A stretch of 64,000 nucleotides of DNA from Chromatiaceae bacterium (lineage in GTDB: Bacteria > Pseudomonadota > Gammaproteobacteria > Chromatiales > Chromatiaceae): positions 1 through 64,000 of the forward strand of contig JACDZG010000018.1 of NCBI GenBank assembly GCA_013426805.1, read 5' to 3'. The notes beneath the pieces were generated by a model that had not been told where the DNA came from, ran no database searches, and saw only the letters and a program-made list of their open reading frames with translations. Made by a program: the position numbers and the translations under genes. This document shows positions 47,313 through 56,883 of the stretch, piece by piece; position 1 is the stretch's first letter; each line of letters opens with the position of its first letter.

Positions 47313-47398
47313 ATTCCCGGCCGCCGGGTTTCCTTAGGGCTCCGCGCTCTTCCCCGGCTATACTCGCGCCCCAAGTCGATCGGCCCGGTAGCACCTGT

Positions 47399-48163
47399 AT
47401 GGAAGAAACCCCAGTTCCTCGTAAACGTCCCCGCGGCATCTATCTGCTGCCCAATCTGTTCACCACCGCGGCGCTGTTCGCCGGTTTCTACGCCGTGCTC
47501 GCGGCCACCCAGGGGCGGTTCGAAGCCTCGGCGATCGCCATCTTCGCGGCCATGCTGCTCGACGGGTTCGATGGGCGGGTGGCCCGCATGACCCACACCC
47601 AGACCGCCTTCGGAGCCGAGTACGACAGTCTGTCTGATATGGTGGCCTTCGGGGTTGCCCCCGCCCTGGTCGCTTATCACTGGGCGCTGGGCGGGCTCGG
47701 CAAGGTGGGCTGGCTGGCCGCTTTCGTTTACTGCGCGGCCGCGGCCTTGCGCCTGGCCCGATTCAATACCCAAGTGGGAACCGCGGACAAACGTTTCTTC
47801 CAAGGGCTCCCCAGCCCCTCGGCAGCCGCCATCGTGGCAGGCGGCGTCTGGATCGGTGCCGACCAGGGGATCGATCCCTCCTATGTTTCCTGGCTCGCGG
47901 CCTTCCTGACGGCCGGGGCCGGACTGCTGATGGTCAGCAACTTCCGCTATTGGAGCTTCAAGCAACTCGATGTTCAGGGGCGAGTGTCCTTTTTGCTGGC
48001 CGTGCTGGTGATGTTGGCGGTCGCCCTGATCCTGATCCATCCTCCCGTGGTGCTGTTCCTGGGCTTCTTGGGGTATGCCGTCTCGGGTCCGGTTTGGACC
48101 CTGGTCCAGTTGCGTGAACGGCGCGCCACCCGCCGCCACGGCCGCCCGGCCGGCGGCGGCTGA
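47399..48163 (+). CDS. pssA: CDP-diacylglycerol-serine O-phosphatidyltransferase
   Basis: 254 residues. Integral membrane enzyme of phosphatidylethanolamine synthesis, converting CDP-diacylglycerol and serine to phosphatidylserine. The CDP-alcohol phosphotransferase motif DGx2ARx8Gx3Dx3D is intact (DGRVARMTHTQTAFGAEYDS, LSD). About eight membrane segments, starting YLLPNLFTTAALFAGFYAVL. Belongs to the membrane-bound type II (Bacillus/Helicobacter-like) PssA, not the soluble E. coli type. Confidence 0.95.
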   Translation: MEETPVPRKRPRGIYLLPNLFTTAALFAGFYAVLAATQGRFEASAIAIFAAMLLDGFDGRVARMTHTQTAFGAEYDSLSDMVAFGVAPALVAYHWALGGLGKVGWLAAFVYCAAAALRLARFNTQVGTADKRFFQGLPSPSAAAIVAGGVWIGADQGIDPSYVSWLAAFLTAGAGLLMVSNFRYWSFKQLDVQGRVSFLLAVLVMLAVALILIHPPVVLFLGFLGYAVSGPVWTLVQLRERRATRRHGRPAGGG

Positions 48164-48426
48164 AACGCAACGGTCGTGACGATTACCGCGACCGATCTAT
48201 ACTCTGGGTGCGTGACGACGCGGTCATCGGCCGTGTCTAGTTCCCGCGGATCATCGACGCCCGCCTGGCCGATCCGGGTTGCTTCGTCGAAGGGCGCGGG
48301 GATCTTGGCTGAGCAATCGACCGTCGGAGTGGGTGGCGCCAGGCCGGATAGCCGCGTGACCATGTCGGCGCGTTGATCAAGCGGCTCGCCGGGCCGCGCC
48401 GAGGATGTCTGAACGGAGGAGCCATT

Positions 48427-49536
48427 GTGCATTGCCCTGAGTTGTTGAGTGCTATGCCTGAGTCAGCCCTTGCAGCGATTTTTCCAACCAGGTCCTACCG
48501 GTGTTGCGTTGATTGGTTCCGGCAGGTTCCGGCGACGCCCCGCACGCTGCATCTGCCGGGCGGCCGAGCGCGGTGGGCCGGGTGGCTGGACCGCTGCGGT
48601 CGCGGATCGATCCGAAGCCTTCCGGCGGTCTTGGTGTTGCTCGGTGCGGGCCAGGTGCCGGCCGCGGAGGTCCAGGACGACGCGCAGATAACCGCCGAGC
48701 GCAAGGCCTGTCTGGTGTGTCACCAGATGGCGACCATCGCGTACCGGGACCCGGCGACCGGTGAGATCCGGGACCTCCACATCGATCGCGACCGCTTCGC
48801 CCAATCCAACCATGCCGCGCTGGCCTGTACCGGTTGTCATGACAAGGACTATGTGCGTTACCCCCACCGCCAGGGGTCCGCGGATGAGGCCCTGACCTGC
48901 GCGGGCTGCCACGACGATGATCCCAAGTTCGAGCGCTATCGCTTCAAAGCCGTCGAGGCCGAGTTCGACCGCAGCGTCCATGTGCGCGAGAACCCGGACC
49001 GGCAACACCCGGGGCTGAAACAGCAACAGCTGACCTGTTTTTCCTGTCACAACGCGCACGTGTTCCGCGCCACCCAGCCCGGTGAAGCCATCGAACAGAT
49101 CGTGCAAGGGCACAATCGGGTCTGCATGTCCTGCCACACGGCGTTCCAGGACCCGACCCAGGTCAGCCATGCCTGGCTGCCGAATCGGCAAGCCCATTGG
49201 AAGGCGGTGCGTTGCCTCGATTGCCATACCCAACAGTCCGCGTCGCTCTCCCATGAGATCCTCCCCGCCGGACAGGGGGTGCGCAGTTGCGACGATTGTC
49301 ATTCCAAGGGATCGACCCTGCTCAATCAACTGTATTCCTACCGTTCCGCGCAGACGATGGCCAGCCAGGGGCTGCTGTCAACGGCGGTGTTCAATCAAGC
49401 CTATGTGGTCGGCATGAGCCGCAACGTCCTGATCGACCGACTGGCGCTAGGCCTGCTTGGACTCACCCTGCTGGGGCTGATCGCCCATGGTGTGGGTCGC
49501 TACCGGGCCTATCCGGCCAAGAGGAGTCAAGCATGA
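48427..49536 (+). CDS. Seven-haem c-type cytochrome, membrane anchored
   Basis: Start at GTG 48427, chosen for the GGAGGAG site six bases upstream; an ATG at 48454 is the alternative. About 369 residues. A hydrophobic stretch SLPAVLVLLGAGQVPAAE after a basic leader directs export. Seven CxxCH haem sites: CLVCH, CTGCH, CAGCH, CFSCH, CMSCH, CLDCH, CDDCH. A C-terminal segment LALGLLGLTLLGLIAHGVG anchors it. Periplasmic electron carrier, similar in layout to NrfB/NapC-like or DmsE-type multihaem proteins. First gene of a coupled three-gene operon (ATGA overlaps) with a cytochrome b and an eight-haem cytochrome. Confidence 0.9.
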   Translation: MHCPELLSAMPESALAAIFPTRSYRCCVDWFRQVPATPRTLHLPGGRARWAGWLDRCGRGSIRSLPAVLVLLGAGQVPAAEVQDDAQITAERKACLVCHQMATIAYRDPATGEIRDLHIDRDRFAQSNHAALACTGCHDKDYVRYPHRQGSADEALTCAGCHDDDPKFERYRFKAVEAEFDRSVHVRENPDRQHPGLKQQQLTCFSCHNAHVFRATQPGEAIEQIVQGHNRVCMSCHTAFQDPTQVSHAWLPNRQAHWKAVRCLDCHTQQSASLSHEILPAGQGVRSCDDCHSKGSTLLNQLYSYRSAQTMASQGLLSTAVFNQAYVVGMSRNVLIDRLALGLLGLTLLGLIAHGVGRYRAYPAKRSQA

Positions 49537-50147
49537 ACGCGCTCTATCTCTATTCGCTGTGGGTCCGGGCCTGGCATTGGATCAATGCGCTGTTGTTCCT
49601 GGTGTTGATCTTGTCCGGGGCGAGCATGCATTTCTCCGGCGTCACCTGGCTGCTCACCTTTGAAACCGCCCGGCCGGTGCACAATGTCGCCGGAATCCTG
49701 CTCACTCTGGGATGGATCGTCTTTGTGGCGGGGAATCTGGTGACCGCTAACGGCCATTTCTATCGTATCCACCGGCGGGGCTGGCTGACCCGCATGACCG
49801 AGCAGTCCTGGTACTATGCCGTCGGTATTTTTCGCAACGCGCCCCATCCGTTCCACCCCAGTGAGTCCGAAAAGTTCAACGAACTGCAGAAGCTCACTTA
49901 TCTTGGCGTGATGTACGCCCTGATGCCGCTCTTGATCGTCAGCGGCTGGGCCTTCCTGCTGGTTCCCTATCTGCCGGAGACCCTGTTCGGTATCGGCAGC
50001 GTCTGGGTCGTCGCGATGACGCATCTGACGGTGGCCTACCTGCTGGTGCTCTTCCTGCTGACCCACCTCTACATCATTACCACCGGCACCACCCTGTTCT
50101 CCAACCATCGGGCGATGATCACCGGTTGGCATCGGGAGGACGTATGA
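49533..50147 (+). CDS. Cytochrome b561-like membrane subunit
   Basis: 204 residues from ATG 49533. Four membrane segments: INALLFLVLILSGASMHFSG, VAGILLTLGWIVFVAGNLVT, YLGVMYALMPLLIVSGWAFL and TVAYLLVLFLLTHLYII. Histidines at WVRAWHWINA, ARPVHNVAG, MTHLTVAY and LLTHLYI are placed to bind two b haems, as in thiosulfate reductase PhsC/cytochrome b561-type quinol oxidoreductases. It would exchange electrons between the quinone pool and the two multihaem cytochromes encoded on either side, with ATGA overlaps to both. Confidence 0.92.
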   Translation: MNALYLYSLWVRAWHWINALLFLVLILSGASMHFSGVTWLLTFETARPVHNVAGILLTLGWIVFVAGNLVTANGHFYRIHRRGWLTRMTEQSWYYAVGIFRNAPHPFHPSESEKFNELQKLTYLGVMYALMPLLIVSGWAFLLVPYLPETLFGIGSVWVVAMTHLTVAYLLVLFLLTHLYIITTGTTLFSNHRAMITGWHREDV

Positions 50148-52303
50148 CAAGTTCATTGTCGCAGGTCATGTCACGGACCGCGCGCAAGCGTCTGCTGATC
50201 GGTCTGGCGGTGCTGCTGATCCTCTGGGCGGCCTACCAGTTCCTTTATCCGGTCATGTTCCAGTGGTATGTCGGCGAGTCCAATCCCCGACTGACGTTTG
50301 CCAGCAGTCAGGAGGTCAGTCCGGAGCAGTTCGAGACGATCGCCCGCGCGCTCACGCTGGCCGCGCGCGAGGCCAAGGCCGCGGAGCAGGTCTCGGATCA
50401 ACAGGATCCCTTTGCCCGCAAGGTCAAGATGGAGATCCTGATGAATACGGACTCCTTCCTGCGTGACACCGACTATCCGCATATCAAATATTTTCGCGAC
50501 GCCGGCATCCGCCGCTACGCCGGACCCGAGACCTGTCTGCGCTGCCATGCGCGAATGCCGGTGGAGCATGCGGACGGCATCCGCACGGAGGTCGACACCC
50601 TGCAGAACCTGGTCGACTCGGTGCATTTCAAATTCCATAGCGACGCGGGCGGCTTCTCGACCTACGGTTATGACGGCCGCCAGGTCAATGGTCCGGGGTC
50701 GCGCAAGATCCCGGTGGGTAAGATCAATCGCGCCTGTGGTATCCCCGGCAGCTTCTCCTGGACCGGCTGGGCCGCCTTGGTCAAGAGCCGGCCGGAAGAC
50801 AAGCCGGGCGAGGTGGAACTGCGCAGCGAAGGCTGCGGCCAATGCCATATCGGCGGTAATTATCAGCCCGCCACCGAGAAGATGATGCCCGTGGGGGATG
50901 TGCCGACCCACGCCAAGGAGGGGATCGACTGTCTGATCTGTCATGCCGCGCAGTATGATATGAATGAGCGCTATGTCATCCAGGATCAGGGCGGGCGGCG
51001 CTGGAATCAGGACCGCAGTCTCGCCGCCGCGCTCACCGTGCGGCCGGTGACCAACGCCAACTGTTTGCGCTGTCATCAGCACAACATGGGCGGCGATGCC
51101 TATGTCCACAATCAGGCTGCCCAGGCTCTGGGCCATGAGAACCGGCGCCTGCTGCATCGCGGGGCCAAGCGCGGCAATCCGTTCAGCCCGCAGGATGATG
51201 TCCACGCCGCGGCCAAGATTCAATGCACTGACTGCCACGTTCCGGAAGGGCACCGGATTCCGCGCGGCCGCAAGGGTGTCGATCTGGTGGCCAATGATCT
51301 TCCCGGCAAAGAGGTTTCCTGTGAGTCCTGCCATTCGCGCGCACCGCACAACAACGCCGATTACAAGGCCCTGCTGAACGGCCATATCGCCCGGCTGGCG
51401 TGCGAGACTTGCCACATCAAGTCACTGCAAGACAACAATGTCGTGCTGCGCGATTGGGTCCATCCCACCTGGGACGCGGAGGATGGGGTCTATATCCCGA
51501 CCGACATCTACCGTTCGGGTCAGACCGGCAAGGGCTTTACCTACCTGTGGTTCAACGGCAACGGCACCTTCCTCGCCAATGCCCTAGGGAATAATCCCAA
51601 TGGTTCATTGGACTACAATCCATTGATGAATCAACTGGTGCGCATCACCGATCCGGATGCGCTCGCGGCCGTCCGTGCCAATGTCGAGCAACTCAAGAAG
51701 GCGTATCCGGACATCGAGGTCGATGCCTATATAAAAATGGCGACCGATCCGCTGTCCCAACTCTCGCCGGCCATGCTCGCCAGGCGCCGGGAGATGATCC
51801 AGCAGAACCTGCGCCGGGCGATGAACGAGGGGGAGAGCCGGATCTACCCATTCAAGATCTTCAACGCCATGATGTATGAAGATATGGGGAATCAAGGTCC
51901 CTTCGGGGCCATGATCCTGCCGTTCGATTACGCGACCTACTATGAAACCGGCGACAGCGCGGCGGCGGTCATCCAATCCATCAAGGACCCGATCGTCGTG
52001 CGCATGTATCAGACGCCGTTCAAGCTCTACATGATGGATGAGTTCATGTCCTACTTCGGCGTGACCCAGGGTTGGGACGCCAGGTATCCGCTGGTGGATG
52101 GAAAACTGGTCAATGTCGAGCCGCACTGGATGCGTCAGATGGGCAGCCTGATGATCAACCACGGAATCAAGAAAGACGCCTGGCACTGTGCCGACTGTCA
52201 TGCCCCGAACGGCATCATGGACTACGCCGGCTTAGGTTATACGCCCGAGCGGGTGGTTGAGTTGCAGACTCTGGATGTCTCGCGGATCGGTGAGATCAAG
52301 TAA
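50144..52303 (+). CDS. Eight-haem c-type cytochrome, membrane anchored
   Basis: 719 residues from ATG 50144. N-terminal signal anchor (RLLIGLAVLLILWAAYQFLY). Eight CxxCH sites: CLRCH, CGQCH, CLICH, CLRCH, CTDCH, CESCH, CETCH, then CADCH about 260 residues after the seventh. No CxxCK site. The long haem-free block between haems 7 and 8 holds motifs such as FTYLWFNGNGTFLANALGNN. The haem number and size recall octahaem tetrathionate/nitrite reductase-like enzymes, but I cannot assign a substrate. In a purple sulfur bacterium a sulfur- or nitrogen-oxyanion role, coupled to quinones through the adjacent cytochrome b, is plausible inference. Confidence 0.9.
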   Translation: MTSSLSQVMSRTARKRLLIGLAVLLILWAAYQFLYPVMFQWYVGESNPRLTFASSQEVSPEQFETIARALTLAAREAKAAEQVSDQQDPFARKVKMEILMNTDSFLRDTDYPHIKYFRDAGIRRYAGPETCLRCHARMPVEHADGIRTEVDTLQNLVDSVHFKFHSDAGGFSTYGYDGRQVNGPGSRKIPVGKINRACGIPGSFSWTGWAALVKSRPEDKPGEVELRSEGCGQCHIGGNYQPATEKMMPVGDVPTHAKEGIDCLICHAAQYDMNERYVIQDQGGRRWNQDRSLAAALTVRPVTNANCLRCHQHNMGGDAYVHNQAAQALGHENRRLLHRGAKRGNPFSPQDDVHAAAKIQCTDCHVPEGHRIPRGRKGVDLVANDLPGKEVSCESCHSRAPHNNADYKALLNGHIARLACETCHIKSLQDNNVVLRDWVHPTWDAEDGVYIPTDIYRSGQTGKGFTYLWFNGNGTFLANALGNNPNGSLDYNPLMNQLVRITDPDALAAVRANVEQLKKAYPDIEVDAYIKMATDPLSQLSPAMLARRREMIQQNLRRAMNEGESRIYPFKIFNAMMYEDMGNQGPFGAMILPFDYATYYETGDSAAAVIQSIKDPIVVRMYQTPFKLYMMDEFMSYFGVTQGWDARYPLVDGKLVNVEPHWMRQMGSLMINHGIKKDAWHCADCHAPNGIMDYAGLGYTPERVVELQTLDVSRIGEIK

Positions 52304-52418
52304 GAATATGGCTTCGATCGCCACGCACGGAACCAACGAATTTTGGTTTCGATCTTTTCTGGTTTGCCGACCGGGAAGGCATTCCGCGTTGCCCCTTTTC
52401 CCCTCTGGGGGTTCGGTC

Positions 52419-53390
52419 TCACTGCGTCAACTCCGTGGCCCGCTTTATTACGAAATCCATGAAGTTTGGATGCGCGGCAAAACTCCGCAGATCGTCTCTG
52501 TCATGGAATCGCTGCATACACGCAGCAGTTACCGATGCTGCTGTATGTGGGCCATGTTGCTTCATAGCACTGTTTGCGGCGGAAAGCACTCCGTTGACAG
52601 ACATCTTGAATCGTTTTCTATCCTCAACATCGACCCCAATATTTTCGACTATTGCATCGAGTATCTCGCGCCAGGGACGGGGGTCATTTGAAACTTCATC
52701 GACCTGGTCGGGAAGAATCCACCAATGCAGCCGACGTGTGTCCAGCGTCGATACGTAGTGCTTTGTGGCGTACGCGAAAGATGTAGTATCGAAGGGGGTT
52801 CGCCATGAAGGAGCATGGGCTAGGGTGCCTCTTGTCCGGCCGGAAAACTCTACTTCGTTGTCCTTCTGGCAAACAAAAACTATGTTCTCCGGAAGAAGCG
52901 AACCGAGGCGCCTGGACGCAGCAAGAGCGGACACTTCGCAGCGCTCGCATATTCGCTTGTGTGCCGTGCTGAGATTTGCAGTGGATTCAATGAGATCGCC
53001 GAGCCAAGGTAAGGGCATCAGGAGTTCTGCGGCGAACTGATTGGCTTCTTCCTCAAACACCCAGTAGTCATCACTTGACTCGACATGCTCCGGGTCTAGG
53101 TGATCGACGATAGTACCCATATGCCAGGGAATGACTATGTGGCCTAACTCGTGCGCCTCTGTGAATCTCCTCCGGAGCCGTGGGTTAGAAGAGTTGATAA
53201 TGACACGAGGTCTCTTCCCGGGGACCTTAAGGTTCAAACAGACGCCATCGACTCCTCTGATTGGAATACGAGTTTCGACTACATCTGCATAGCGCTTCAG
53301 CATGGAGCGCACGTCTACCGGCAGCGTAAGTTCGTACTTTGCTGTCAGGCGCTGAGCGAATCCGACTGGCGCACTAATTGTTAGTCCCAC
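52419..53390 (-). CDS. ImmA/IrrE family metallo-endopeptidase
   Basis: 323 residues. Zinc-protease motif HELGH in RRRFTEAHELGHIVIPWHMG with a downstream EEEANQFAAELLMP helix giving the third ligand, the standard ImmA/IrrE layout (about residues 75-135). The C-terminal ~190 residues are unassigned. No N-terminal HTH. Such proteases often cleave a repressor or an antitoxin under stress. It is the last gene of a tight three-gene operon with the colicin E3-type ribonuclease; overlap with the preceding gene is 10 bp. Confidence 0.92.
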   Translation of the reverse strand: MGLTISAPVGFAQRLTAKYELTLPVDVRSMLKRYADVVETRIPIRGVDGVCLNLKVPGKRPRVIINSSNPRLRRRFTEAHELGHIVIPWHMGTIVDHLDPEHVESSDDYWVFEEEANQFAAELLMPLPWLGDLIESTANLSTAHKRICERCEVSALAASRRLGSLLPENIVFVCQKDNEVEFSGRTRGTLAHAPSWRTPFDTTSFAYATKHYVSTLDTRRLHWWILPDQVDEVSNDPRPWREILDAIVENIGVDVEDRKRFKMSVNGVLSAANSAMKQHGPHTAASVTAACMQRFHDRDDLRSFAAHPNFMDFVIKRATELTQ

Positions 53391-53698
53391 AGTCCCTGAC
53401 CCTTGAGCCAGCGTGCCAACTCTCGGGCTTTCCCTGACGATTCGGCTCGCGCGGCCATTGGTAGTGCATTGAATTGCTCAATTAAATCCGCCGCATCTCC
53501 GCCGGTTCGATGAGCATCCAAGATGAACGGAAGCACATCCGGATCCAGGACCCAAAGGTTGTATTCGGATCGGGTCATTCCGAGAAATTTGTGTAGTGGA
53601 AGGCCAGCCGGTCCATCGTGCCAAGCATCGACATAGTCATCGATTTCCTCTGGCAGACGATCTCCCCGCAAGCAGAGTTCAATGAAGCTAGACATCAA
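53381..53698 (-). CDS. 105-residue protein between toxin and peptidase
   Basis: Begins SSFIELCLRGDRLPEEIDDY and contains DAWHDGPAGLPLHKFLGMTR and SEYNLWVLDPDVLPFIL, an acidic helical protein without membrane segments. I recognise the pattern as a recurrent neighbour of ImmA/IrrE peptidases but not as a named family. It overlaps the toxin gene by 11 bp and the peptidase gene by 10 bp. An antitoxin/immunity role is a positional guess; acidity would suit binding a basic ribonuclease. Confidence 0.82.
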   Translation of the reverse strand: MMSSFIELCLRGDRLPEEIDDYVDAWHDGPAGLPLHKFLGMTRSEYNLWVLDPDVLPFILDAHRTGGDAADLIEQFNALPMAARAESSGKARELARWLKGQGLWD

Positions 53699-53921
53699 TC
53701 TTTCTCCCAGGGACGGCGTCCTTCACAAGCTTGCCGGTGACAGGGTCGAGCACGCCAAGGTGCCGCCCTCGCGCGTTGTAGACCTCCACTTCTCCGTGAA
53801 GCGAGTCCCACGTGTATAGGCGGTCGCCCCCAGGGGATCTCCAACGGCGTTCGCCACTGAACGCCCCAAGGCGCGTGCAGCCGTCGAGGATTGAGGGCTT
53901 TGGTATTGGGATTGGTGGCAC
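53688..53921 (-). CDS. Colicin E3/pyocin S6-type ribonuclease domain protein
   Basis: 77 residues from GTG 53921 with AGGA 12 bases upstream. Residues ~25-77 match the cytotoxic domain of colicin E3: GGDRLYTWDSLHGEVEVYNA, RGRHLGVLDPVTGKLVKD. The active-site Asp, His and Glu of E3 (D and H of WDSxHG, then the E of the following GEVE) are all in place, and basic residues follow in PGRKIDV. E3 cleaves 16S rRNA at the decoding site. There is no translocation or receptor domain and no secretion signal, so it acts as a free-standing toxin module, probably intracellular, held by one of the next two gene products. Confidence 0.85.
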   Translation of the reverse strand: MPPIPIPKPSILDGCTRLGAFSGERRWRSPGGDRLYTWDSLHGEVEVYNARGRHLGVLDPVTGKLVKDAVPGRKIDV

Positions 53922-54482
53922 GAAGGAGCGTCCTGTTGTGAGACCTAACGACTAAGCGCTGATCCGTCGTGCGCGCCACGCTGATCCCCGGTCGTGGCAC
54001 AGCGCCTAGCGTGCACGAAGGATAAACGTTTGTTGGACTAGGTCGATCCTGGCACGATGCCCGCTGCGGTCGCCGCCGTCTTTCGTCTTTAGAGAGGCGA
54101 TTGTATCCCCGCGCCCCGGGTCGCCAGCCGCTGACGGACGGCGTCTGTGCACCCGGGCGGCCGTTCGAGCGGCACCAACCGGGCATCCGTGGGGACCCGC
54201 ACGGCGCACGAGAACTCTATTAAGGGTGAATTGTAGATCATTTTCCGAAGTGTTGGCGAGCGTGAACGAACGCAGGCCGCGGGCGGCCTGTCCGCACCGC
54301 CGGGTCAGCCCTGGTGCCTAGGCGCGTCGGTCCGCACAGCGGACCCTACGTAAGGCCGCGATCCGTAGGGTCCGCTGCGTGGACCCGCGGCCTCGCTGTC
54401 GGCGGGATGGCCGGGATTATGATGAAGGCCTCGGCGGTCGACCCAAGCGGCGATTCGTCGATGTCACGGACCCGGCGCCGCA
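53922..54482. other. Intergenic region with REP-like palindrome
   Basis: No convincing gene. A large palindrome at 54329-54385 has arms GGTCCGCACAGCGGACCC (then TACG) and its complement with two mismatches. The same unit, TAGGGTCCGCTGTGCGGACC, recurs at 60901-60920. The promoter of the ribonuclease operon should lie in 53930-54100 but I see no clear -35/-10 pair. Confidence 0.55.
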
Positions 54483-55064
54483 TCACGCGGGCACGAACTC
54501 GACCTTGTCGTAGACCTCCGCCAAGTCCAGGGTGCAGTCCACGCTGGCCAGGTGAATAGCGTCGTTCAGGTCGGAAAAGTCAGTGAGGATCCAACGGCCG
54601 TCCTCGCCGCGGGTATAGAGATCCACAGCAACCTGGTGTTGGGAGACCAGCAGGTATTCCCGCAGACTCGGGATTTGGCGGTAGAGGGCGAACTTGTCGC
54701 CACGGTCATAGGCTTCGGTGGAGCCGGAGAGGACCTCGACGATCAGACTGGGGTTGAGCAGGATGTCGCGGCGGTTGTCCTGGAATTCGTGTTCAGCGCA
54801 AAAGGCGACCAGGTCCGGATAGGTCCCTGTATTGGAGGAGCGGACGCGCACCTTCATGTCGTTGGCGTAGACCTGGCAGGGGCGGCCTTTCATCTGCATC
54901 CAAAGCAGACCGCTGATATTTCTCACGATCGCATTGTGGGCCGCGCTCGCCCCGGTCATCGCGAAGACTTCGCCGTCGATATATTCGCTGCGGCCCTCCA
55001 GTGATGCGCGCTCAGCTTCCAGCCAGTCCTCGAAGGTCAGATGGGGTTTGGGTTGCGGTAACAT
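54483..55064 (-). CDS. Uma2 family (DUF820) putative endonuclease
   Basis: 193 residues. MLPQPKPHLTFEDWLEAERA, SEYIDGEVFAMTGASAAHNA, TYPDLVAFC and NPSLIVEVLSGSTEAYDRGD, FALYRQIPSLREYLLVSQ are the standard Uma2 elements. The fold is PD-(D/E)XK-like, with acidic residues in the PDLVAF and IVEVLS strands. Massively expanded in cyanobacteria and purple sulfur bacteria; cellular role unknown. It stands alone downstream of phoU on the same strand. Confidence 0.92.
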   Translation of the reverse strand: MLPQPKPHLTFEDWLEAERASLEGRSEYIDGEVFAMTGASAAHNAIVRNISGLLWMQMKGRPCQVYANDMKVRVRSSNTGTYPDLVAFCAEHEFQDNRRDILLNPSLIVEVLSGSTEAYDRGDKFALYRQIPSLREYLLVSQHQVAVDLYTRGEDGRWILTDFSDLNDAIHLASVDCTLDLAEVYDKVEFVPA

Positions 55065-55222
55065 GGCGTGTCTCCGGCATGAGGCATGGGCAAACTCGAC
55101 GGCGCTACTCTTGAAATTATAGGCCCATCCCGCGCCGGTGCATCGAACGGAAAAGGCCCTCTTATTCCGTGCTTTCCGTGTGCTTCCGTGGCTAAACTGA
55201 CCGGGCCACGCGCTCCAGGCGC

Positions 55223-55983
55223 CTAACTGCCGCGATGGCGCAGTGTCTCGACCAGGATCTCCCGATTGCGGAAGCGTACATCCTTGCCCTCGGCCACGTA
55301 GATGACCTGTTCGGCAATGGCGCAGGCGTGTTTGCCGACATGCTCCAGGGTATGGGCGACGATAACCAGAGGGGCCAGCTTGAGCGCCGGGAGCGGCGCA
55401 GCGGCTGGCGCGATCAGCGTCTGATGCAGCGTGCCGGCCGCGGAGCGCATCTCGGCCTCGTCCTCGAAGACGGCGACCGCCAGGTCGATGTCGAACCGCG
55501 AGACGGCCGCGACGCCGCGCTCGAAGGCACAGCAGATCACCTCGTCCAAGGCCCGCAAGGCGTCCTGGATCGGGGGCGGTAACCGGGTGTCGTCCGCGCG
55601 GAACTCCAGCGCGTGGCTGGCGATGCGCGCGGCCTTGTCGGCGGCCCGTTCGGCCTCGGCGGCGATCCGTGCCAGCGCGAGGACGATGCGCAGATCCACC
55701 GCCGTGGGCTGACGGCGCGCGATGAGTCGGAACACTTCCTCGTCCGCGTCCAGCGCCAGGAAGTCGATTTGGGGTTCGCGGTCCAGTACCCGATAGGCCG
55801 GGCTCGCGTCCGGACCCAACAGGGCACTGACCGCACCCTGGATCTGCTCGACAGTCCGCTCCCCCATCTCCATGATCAGGCCGCGCAACCGGGTCAACTC
55901 CTCATCATAGGCGCGCACTCGATGCGGGTGTCCAAGCGTCTTGGCGCCCCCCTGGGGAGACCCCCCGGACGGTGCGGCGGCCA

Positions 55984-55984
<1 letters not shown>
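55223..55984 (-). CDS. phoU: Phosphate transport/regulon protein PhoU
   Basis: 253 residues. Two three-helix PhoU repeats with the metal-binding acidic motifs: VLALARIAAEAERAADKAAR in the first and LAPLVIVAHTLEHVGKHACA in the second. PhoU links the Pst transporter to the PhoR kinase and represses the Pho regulon when phosphate is plentiful. Its ATG shares one base with the pstB stop (TGATG), so it is the last gene of pstSCAB-phoU. Confidence 0.95.
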
Positions 55985-56847
<863 letters not shown>

Positions 56848-56883
56848 AACTGATCTCGAATTGGGTGGGGGACGCATCCGGTG

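Noticed and set aside
45281..48139. 952-residue minus-strand frame across amylase and pssA
   Set aside because: It crosses two well-supported opposite genes and an intergenic palindrome; no domain or start signal.
48176..48376. 66-residue plus frame between pssA and the seven-haem cytochrome
   Set aside because: No ribosome site, no family, ends just inside the longer cytochrome frame; treated as intergenic.
52257..52691. 144-residue plus frame opposite the ImmA/IrrE gene
   Set aside because: It overlaps the end of the eight-haem cytochrome and runs antisense to the HELGH peptidase; no independent support.
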